Source: Actinomycetota bacterium (GTDB lineage Bacteria > Actinomycetota > Thermoleophilia > RBG-16-64-13). From it: a stretch of DNA of 35,722 bases. Every line of letters starts with the position of its first letter. The first letter of the stretch is position 1. The position numbers were made by a program, and so were the translations under genes. Under the pieces are notes generated by a model, which was given only the letters and a program-made list of their open reading frames with translations, did no database searches and had not been told where the DNA came from. Below are positions 30,128 to 35,722 of this stretch, piece after piece. The stretch spans positions 1 through 35,722 of the forward strand of contig JADQBG010000017.1 of assembly GCA_016278725.1 (NCBI GenBank). Reading direction: 5' to 3'.

Positions 30128-33100
30128 GGCACGACAAAGCGGGTGCGGCTCCCTTCCGGGCCGCCGCTCACCTCGAGGCGCGCGCTGATCACCTGTCTGA
30201 GTTCGGGGACGTGCGAGATTACGCCGACCAGCCGGCCGTCGCCCTGCAGATCCATCAAGGCATCGATGGACAACTCGAGCGCGTCCGGATCCAGGGCCCC
30301 AAAGCCTTCGTCCACGAAGATGGTTTCGAGCCTTGTGCCCCCAGACCGCTCTTGGACGGTTTGCGCAAGACCGAGGGCCAGTGAAAGGGCGGCCAAGAAA
30401 CTCTCTCCCCCGGACAAGGTGACGGCCGAGCGGGTGCTGCCCGAGAATTCGTCGAAAACGGCCAAGCCCAGACCCGAGGCCCTTCTGCCATCGTCGGCCG
30501 CCCGTTGACGGACGAGGCGGTACCGCCCCCGGCTCATGCGGTAGAGCCGACGGCTCGCCGCCACCAGGACCTCATCCAAGTAGACCCCGAGCACCCAGCG
30601 CTGAAAGGAGATCTTGTCCCCCCCTGCCTGGCCGTTGGCGACTTCGGCCAGGCGGCCGGCAGTCTGAAAGGCCGCCTCTACCCTCTCAGCCGAGGCATCC
30701 AATTCCGCCAGCCGCTCCGTTGCGTCCTGCAGCTTGCCCAGCTCCGCCTTGGCCATGGAACAGACGTCCAGCAGCCTCTTGAGTTCCGCCTCCGCCTCCT
30801 CGCAGGAGACCTTGGCCGGATCGACCGCGTCGACCGGGGGCAGATCCTGCACCTCTTTTTCCGCCTGTTGCAACCAACCCCGCGCCTGCTGGAGTTGTTC
30901 CTGATAGTCCGACAGCTCCCGGGCGAGCGTTCGCGATTGTTCCTCCTCGAGCAGGGCGGCGTACCACTGCGCCTCGTCGACGAAACCCAGCCCGTTCAAA
31001 GTGTCGGCAAAGGCGGCTTGGGTGAGACCGAGCCGCTGACGGGCTCCAAGCCGGGCTTTCTCGGCGTCGGCGGCAGTGGTCTGCCACTTGACCAAATGCT
31101 CGCGGGCATTCCGGTGTCGGCCGGACGCCTGGTCGAAGGCCTCCTCCAGTTGCGCAAGCTCGGTCTTTGCCTTTTCCAGACTTGCCTCCAGGGCGCCGGA
31201 AGGGCGCATCTCGGCCGGCACCGAGCTTTCGAGGAAGCCCCGACGGTCGTCGGCCCGCTCAAAGACCGCGGTCGATTTCTGCAATCCCAGTAATGCCTGG
31301 GCAGCCCGCTCTTCGGCCGCCTGCCGGCGGCGAAGGGCCTCGGCCGCCGCCGCCTCCAGGCGTCCGAGGCCCTTCGCCTCGGCCTCTCCCCTTTCGTGCT
31401 CGAGCCTGCAGGCCCGCTCGTACTCCCGAGCCTCCTCGGACGACAGATCTCGGCGCTCGTCCAGCGCATGCAGCAGGCCGGCCTCGCGCTCCCCCGCCAG
31501 ATCGACTTCGCGCTCGGCGGCATTTACCCGTTCTCGGGCCCGGCGCTCCGCCTCCCCGGCCGACTCGAGCGCCTGTCTTGCCTCCTCCAGTCGGGCGTCG
31601 TCGCAGCCGTCGGCCGAGGCTCGCGCCGGTGAAGGGTGCTCCTCGGAGCCGCAAACCGGACAGGGGCCCCCCGGAGTCAGGCTCTGAGCCAGGGTGGCGG
31701 CGCGACCCAAGCGCCAGGCCGTCTCGGTCCGGCCGCAAATCTGCCTGGCCAGAGCCAGGTCCCGCTCAGCCTGCTCGATGTCCTGCTCGGTGCGCCGAAG
31801 CACTTGCTCGGCCTGCGTTCGGCTCTTACGAGTGTCTTCCAGTTTCAGGCACAGGTCCGCTATCTGTTTGGCCTGTTGCAGACGCGCCTCGGTGCCGCTG
31901 AGGCGCTCGGCCGCCTGGCGCGCCCGCGCGGTGGCTTCGGTCGCTCCTTCGAGTTCCTCCCCGGCCAGAATGAGTGCGGACGCCGCGGACTCATGGTCTG
32001 CCCGCGCCTGGGCCATGCCGATCTGCGCGGTCTCGCAGGTCTCCACCGCCGCCCGCCACTGCGCGATCGTCTCCTGCAGATCCTCCAACCGTTTGACGGC
32101 ATCCCGGGCATCCCGGCGCTCCTGTTCTCGAGCCTGCTCTGCGGCGAGACCGGCGGCGGCGTCCGCTTCGCTCCTGGCCGCCGCCTCCAACTCCGATGCC
32201 GCCGCCCGGCATTCCGCCTCCGCGCGCGAGACCTCCTCCCGAGCGCTGTCTCGCGCGACGGCCGCAGCCCGCGCTTTCTCGGCTCTGGCCGACTCGGCCA
32301 ACCGATCCTCCCGCGCTTTCATGAGCGCGGCCCGGTCCTCGAGTTCGGTGCACGCCTGCCGCGCCCGCTCCAATTTGCGGCGCGCCTCGTCCGCCGTTAC
32401 CGCCAGCTGCAGCCGGCGGCGGGCTTCTTCTGCTCGGCCTTCGGCCGCCGTGAGGTCCCTCTGCGCGGACTGGTGGAATCTGGCGGCCTGCTCGCGAAGG
32501 GCCGCCAGATGGGAGTCGTCCTCGGCCCCCGCGGCCGAGACCACCGCTCCGCGCTCAGCCTGCAGACGGTTCCAATCCTCCTTCACCTTCTTGGCGCGCT
32601 CGGCCAACCGTTGCTCGAGCGCCGCGTACTCCTCGGTGCGGAAAAGCTGGCGCAGAATGTCCTCGCGCTCGTCGGAACCCGCCGCCAAGAGATCGCGGAA
32701 CCGTCCCTGCGGCAGCATGACCACCTGCCGGAACTGATCCGAGGAGAAACCCAGCAGGGAGCGGACCAGGGAGTCGACCTCTCGTGCCTTGGAGCCGAGC
32801 AGCTTCCCTTCCTGCCCGTCCTCGGCGCCGGTCCGCTCCCAAAGAACGCACTCCGCCGCCCGCCGGACCGTGCCCGAGCCTCTGAGCGCTGCGGTCTCCT
32901 GGGCGGGACGTCGGCGCAACCGGTACTCCCGCTCCCCCAGAGCGAAGTCGAACACCACCTCGGTCGCCAACCCCGGCGAGGCCGATTCGCACCGCATTTG
33001 CCGACCAGAGCGCTCACCCCCGCTGGTGTCGCCGTAGAGGGCGAAGACCATGGCGTCCAGCACCGTGGTCTTGCCGGCCCCGGTCTCGCCGTGGATGAGG

Positions 33101-33192
33101 AACACTCGATTGGGACCGAGCTCCCCGAAATCCACGTGCTCGACGTCGCGGTAGGGCCCGAAAGCCGTCATCGACAGGCTGACGGGCCTCAC
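30124..33192 (-). CDS. sbcC: SbcC, SMC-like ATPase of the SbcCD nuclease
   Basis: A 1022-residue partner of SbcD. Together they form a DNA-end-processing nuclease that opens hairpins and cleaves blocked ends. The N-terminal ATPase lobe has the Walker A motif GETGAGKT (35-42). Long coiled-coil arms, rich in Glu, Ala and Arg, fill the middle and meet at a zinc hook, GPCPVCGSEEHPS (about 505-517). The C-terminal lobe has the ABC signature LSGGESFLAALSLALGLA and Walker B in IFVDEGFGALD, and ends near ISHVPEL. The start is GTG at 33192, overlapping the sbcD stop (GTGA), so the partners are coupled. The large plus-strand frames over this gene are shadows of its biased codons. Confidence 0.96.
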   Translation of the reverse strand: MRPVSLSMTAFGPYRDVEHVDFGELGPNRVFLIHGETGAGKTTVLDAMVFALYGDTSGGERSGRQMRCESASPGLATEVVFDFALGEREYRLRRRPAQETAALRGSGTVRRAAECVLWERTGAEDGQEGKLLGSKAREVDSLVRSLLGFSSDQFRQVVMLPQGRFRDLLAAGSDEREDILRQLFRTEEYAALEQRLAERAKKVKEDWNRLQAERGAVVSAAGAEDDSHLAALREQAARFHQSAQRDLTAAEGRAEEARRRLQLAVTADEARRKLERARQACTELEDRAALMKAREDRLAESARAEKARAAAVARDSAREEVSRAEAECRAAASELEAAARSEADAAAGLAAEQAREQERRDARDAVKRLEDLQETIAQWRAAVETCETAQIGMAQARADHESAASALILAGEELEGATEATARARQAAERLSGTEARLQQAKQIADLCLKLEDTRKSRTQAEQVLRRTEQDIEQAERDLALARQICGRTETAWRLGRAATLAQSLTPGGPCPVCGSEEHPSPARASADGCDDARLEEARQALESAGEAERRARERVNAAEREVDLAGEREAGLLHALDERRDLSSEEAREYERACRLEHERGEAEAKGLGRLEAAAAEALRRRQAAEERAAQALLGLQKSTAVFERADDRRGFLESSVPAEMRPSGALEASLEKAKTELAQLEEAFDQASGRHRNAREHLVKWQTTAADAEKARLGARQRLGLTQAAFADTLNGLGFVDEAQWYAALLEEEQSRTLARELSDYQEQLQQARGWLQQAEKEVQDLPPVDAVDPAKVSCEEAEAELKRLLDVCSMAKAELGKLQDATERLAELDASAERVEAAFQTAGRLAEVANGQAGGDKISFQRWVLGVYLDEVLVAASRRLYRMSRGRYRLVRQRAADDGRRASGLGLAVFDEFSGSTRSAVTLSGGESFLAALSLALGLAQTVQERSGGTRLETIFVDEGFGALDPDALELSIDALMDLQGDGRLVGVISHVPELRQVISARLEVSGGPEGSRTRFVVP

Positions 33193-34349
33193 CGAACCAC
33201 CTCGCGGCGAAGCCGCTCCACCTCGTCGATTGCCGCGGCCACCTCTTTCTCCTGAGGTTCGCTCAATTGTTCGCCGGTGACCTCTTCGAAAAACGCCCCG
33301 AAGAGTTCCTCCGGAGACTGCGCCTCCAGTCCGCCGACGCCACCCTGGCCCTCGAGCACCAACCGTTCGGTCTGCAGGCGCCGAAGGGAGAGCAGATGCG
33401 GAAAGACCTTGCGAAGCTTGTCCATCGGATCGAGCACGGGATCCTCGTCGGTGAGGACCACCTCGACGTAGGCGTCCCCGTCTTCCAGGGTAAGCGGCGA
33501 AGCCAGCAGCTCGGCCAGCGACCCCTGCACCCGCCGCAGATTGCGCCGCGGGGCAAGGTAATGCTCTCCCATGCTGAGGGCGCCGTCCCGGCCGAGATCG
33601 ATCACCGAAACGGACTTTTGGTGCTCCGCCTCTTCGAAGGAGTACTTGAGCAGCGAGCCGGCGTAGCGCACTCGCTCTCCGCCCACGCTCTGCGGCCGGT
33701 GGAGATGACCCAGGGCAACGTAGTCAAAGCCGGCGAAGATGCCGGCGGAGACCACCCCCGAGCCGCCGACCGACAGCGCCCTCTCCGATTCGCTCTCGGC
33801 GCCGCCGGCAACGAAGGCGTGAGCGAGCACCACCTGACGCGCGCCCTCGTCGAGCCGCTGGCGGACCAGTTCCAGTTGCGCGGCCACCACCGCCTCGTGT
33901 GAGTGGAGATCGTCGCGCCCCAACTCGGCCCGGCCCGTCTCGGGGTCTGTGTAGGCCAGAGGCCAAAACTCCACATCCACCCCGTCCCGGCCGGTGATCC
34001 GAGCCGGAATGGGTTGGCCGCCGACCTGTCCCACCACGTGGACGCCCGCACGTCTGGCCAGGCCGCTGAAATACTGCAGCCGTGCGGGGCTGTCGTGGTT
34101 GCCGGCGATCATCACCACGGGCACCTCGAGTTCGAGCGCCACCCGCGCGACGACGTCGTCCAGCAACTCCACCGCTTCGGTGGGAGGAACCGCGCGGTCG
34201 AACACGTCGCCGGCCACTATCAGGGCGTCCGCCTGCAGTTCGGCTATCAGCTCAACCAAACCGTCTAAGATAAAGCGCTGGTCCGCGGTCAGGTGGAGGT
34301 TGTGAAAAAGGCGGCCCAAGTGCCAGTCCGCCGTGTGAATCAAGCGCAA
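33189..34349 (-). CDS. sbcD: SbcD, Mre11-type nuclease subunit
   Basis: A 386-residue metallophosphoesterase nuclease. The motifs run in order: LIHTADWHLG at the N-terminus, VAGDVFDRAVP, IAGNHDSPARL, VLAHAFV and ALGHLHRPQ, giving the two-metal active site of Mre11/SbcD. The C-terminal part has a capping domain (about 270-386). The start chosen is TTG at 34349, because GAGGGAG lies 6 nt upstream and the family begins at RLIHTADWH; an upstream start at 34397 would add 16 residues without support. Its stop overlaps sbcC, forming the usual sbcDC order. Divergent from the PHP gene, with a TATTAT-like box near 34420 on the minus strand. Confidence 0.96.
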   Translation of the reverse strand: MRLIHTADWHLGRLFHNLHLTADQRFILDGLVELIAELQADALIVAGDVFDRAVPPTEAVELLDDVVARVALELEVPVVMIAGNHDSPARLQYFSGLARRAGVHVVGQVGGQPIPARITGRDGVDVEFWPLAYTDPETGRAELGRDDLHSHEAVVAAQLELVRQRLDEGARQVVLAHAFVAGGAESESERALSVGGSGVVSAGIFAGFDYVALGHLHRPQSVGGERVRYAGSLLKYSFEEAEHQKSVSVIDLGRDGALSMGEHYLAPRRNLRRVQGSLAELLASPLTLEDGDAYVEVVLTDEDPVLDPMDKLRKVFPHLLSLRRLQTERLVLEGQGGVGGLEAQSPEELFGAFFEEVTGEQLSEPQEKEVAAAIDEVERLRREVVR

Positions 34350-34478
34350 ACGGAGCTCCCTCGAGTGGTGCTGTTGACGACGTGGCTCCCCTAGCATGGG
34401 AACGCATCACAAGCATCATAATAACGAGTCTACCGAACGCAGCGGACAGAGAGTGTCGACCGGGAAAGATGCTGGTTG

Positions 34479-35273
34479 ATGGAAGCGATCAGAATGATCG
34501 ATCCTCATGTGCACGGGCAGGCTTCGGCCTGCTCCAACATAGCCGACGATATCCTGCTCGAGTGGTTCCTCGACCGGCCTCACCAGGCCGTGGTCGTGTC
34601 CGATCATGGTTCGTGGGACTTCTACCGGGCGGACTGGGCAAAGGACCTCGCCGGCCGCACCCTCTACGCCACGGAGATCACCATGGAGGGAACTCCTTTC
34701 GATTTTCTCCTGCATACCTGGGTCGAAGGGCTGTTCGAGGAGTACCGCGAGGAGCTTCGCGGGCACGCAGGGCGGCGCGTCCCTCCCCTGGCGGTCCTCG
34801 AGGACTCCCGCGTGCTCGTCACCTTCGCCCACCCGCCGCTTGATACGCCGGCCAGACGTGTGCGTTGGCCGGGATGGTTCAGCCGGATGCGTATCGACTT
34901 CCTGGAGTTCAATGCGGTCCGCCTCAGCGCTCTGCTGGGACGCCTGGCGGTCTCCCGCGAACCGGAAGAGCTGCGTAAGGCCGTACAGACGGTAAACCGG
35001 CGCATGCTCGAGCTGCGCGGGCATCTGGCTCCCGAGGCCAAGTTCATCACCGGCTCCGACGCACACGTCGTCCAAGGCCTGGGAGCCGCCGGACTGACTC
35101 TCGAGACTCCCGCCCCGGATGCGGAGACGGCCTGGCGGGAACTGCAGGCGGGCCGCTACCGGGGATGGCTCGAGCTGCGCAGACTGGGCAGGTACGCAAT
35201 CGATCCGGCGAGCGGCCTTGAGCCCGAGCCCAGCGCAGATCCGGCCGCGTCGCCCCCGCCCCCTACGAATTAG
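34479..35273 (+). CDS. PHP-domain metal-dependent phosphoesterase
   Basis: A 264-residue protein of the PHP superfamily, as in the N-terminal domain of polymerase III alpha and histidinol phosphatase. The metal-binding pattern is visible: MIDPHVHGQ (about 6-14), [11 protein letters not shown] (about 38-48), the glutamate of YATEITMEG (about 63-71), [16 protein letters not shown] and [11 protein letters not shown] (about 192-202). It should hydrolyse a phosphate ester or related substrate, not identifiable from sequence. Starts at 34479 and 34494 are both possible; GGAAG eight bases before 34494 favours the shorter form, by five residues. The tail is Pro-rich. It is divergent from sbcD and followed by nhaA after 41 nt. 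Confidence 0.9.
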   Translation: MEAIRMIDPHVHGQASACSNIADDILLEWFLDRPHQAVVVSDHGSWDFYRADWAKDLAGRTLYATEITMEGTPFDFLLHTWVEGLFEEYREELRGHAGRRVPPLAVLEDSRVLVTFAHPPLDTPARRVRWPGWFSRMRIDFLEFNAVRLSALLGRLAVSREPEELRKAVQTVNRRMLELRGHLAPEAKFITGSDAHVVQGLGAAGLTLETPAPDAETAWRELQAGRYRGWLELRRLGRYAIDPASGLEPEPSADPAASPPPPTN

Positions 35274-35314
35274 GATCGTTTGGATTAGACCTTGAGTGGG
35301 GGAGCGGTTGGACG

Positions 35315-35722
35315 ATGACCGAATCAGGAGACAAGGCCAAGCAAACGCTGCTTCGCCCGTTTAGGAGCTTCGCTCAGGCAGAGGCCTCGGGGGGCTTGCT
35401 GTTGCTCGCGGCCACGTTTGTCGCCTTGGTCTGGGCCAACTCCCCCGAAGCCGGCAGCTACGACGGCCTCTGGGAGGCGAGGGCCGGCGTGAGGGTGGCC
35501 GGCCGCGCTCTCTCCTTCGACCTGCACCACTGGATCAACGACGGCCTGATGGTGATCTTCTTCTTCGTAGTGGGACTCGAAATCAAGCGGGAAGTCCTGG
35601 TGGGGGAGCTGTCGACCAGGGGCCAGGCGGTGCTGCCTGCCGCGGCGGCCCTCGGGGGCATGCTCGTTCCGGCCCTGATATTCGTGGCCTTCAATCTGGG
35701 GGGCGAGGGGCTGCGGGGTTGG
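35315..35722 (+). CDS. nhaA: Na+/H+ antiporter NhaA (N-terminal part)
   Basis: The first 136 residues of an NhaA-type antiporter, cut by the window edge; the family has about 390-440 residues. It shows [22 protein letters not shown] (first helix), then [33 protein letters not shown], the family's hallmark second helix, and [18 protein letters not shown]. The Asp pair of the ion site would lie beyond the edge. It exports Na+ in exchange for protons for pH and salt control. GGGGGAG upstream and the ATG at 35315 agree with family starts. Confidence 0.95.
   Translation, partial: MTESGDKAKQTLLRPFRSFAQAEASGGLLLLAATFVALVWANSPEAGSYDGLWEARAGVRVAGRALSFDLHHWINDGLMVIFFFVVGLEIKREVLVGELSTRGQAVLPAAAALGGMLVPALIFVAFNLGGEGLRGW

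Noticed and set aside
31636-33255. Long plus-strand open frame (539 codons) opposite sbcC
   Set aside because: It lies wholly antisense to sbcC, whose motifs are complete. Its composition is the mirror of a GC-rich Ala/Arg/Glu coiled coil, and it shows no recognisable domain.

Overview
This 35.7-kb window looks like chromosomal DNA from a high-GC Gram-positive-like bacterium, most probably an actinobacterial lineage; a deep branch such as Thermoleophilia or Rubrobacteria is my guess. The grounds are uniformly GC-rich codon third positions, frequent GTG and TTG starts with four-base ATGA/GTGA overlaps, tRNA genes without an encoded CCA end, several genes with a -10 box 6-8 nt before the start codon (leaderless-type), and families such as DUF4446 proteins. 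No rRNA, CRISPR array, insertion sequence or phage gene was seen. Assignment below phylum level is inference.

Left part (1-10.6 kb): a Ser/Thr protein kinase cut by the left edge (minus strand), tRNA-Leu(CAG) with a near-consensus promoter, a membrane-anchored protein of unknown function, a DUF4446 protein, prephenate dehydratase (pheA), two small membrane proteins, seryl-tRNA synthetase (serS), a degenerate metallo-beta-lactamase-fold protein, and a PepSY-type secreted protein followed by an OmpR-type response regulator and its histidine kinase. The PepSY gene is preceded by an 11-bp-spaced direct repeat that could be the operator of this regulator.

Middle part (10.6-17.2 kb): a DsrE-family gene with an in-frame TGA at codon 80, in the sequence (TGA)-Gly-Pro-Cys. 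The reading frame stays homologous to the family after the TGA, so it probably encodes a selenoprotein; this is the most notable item in the window. It is followed by an NAD-salvage operon, nicotinamidase (pncA) and nicotinate phosphoribosyltransferase (pncB), coupled to a membrane protein. Then come a DUF2238-like membrane protein, a convergent CHRD-domain lipoprotein, an MFS transporter broken by a one-base frameshift, and tRNA-Ser(TGA).

Right-middle (17.3-25.9 kb): five closely packed or overlapping genes: a GT2 glycosyltransferase fused to a GtrA domain, a PMT/ArnT-like glycosyltransferase, a SpoT-like HD hydrolase, a 5'-3' exonuclease-like protein and an unrecognised protein with a possible nuclease core. 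Next is a decayed strip with a truncated flavodoxin gene and a glyoxalase/VOC-like tail, then a complete quinol-type nitric oxide reductase gene.

Right part (25.9-35.7 kb): a large secreted protein of unknown function on the minus strand, driven from a strong promoter inside a conspicuous AT-rich island; a CaCA-type cation exchanger; two tiny overlapping genes; sbcC and sbcD (minus strand, GTGA overlap); a PHP-domain phosphoesterase; and the start of nhaA, cut by the right edge.
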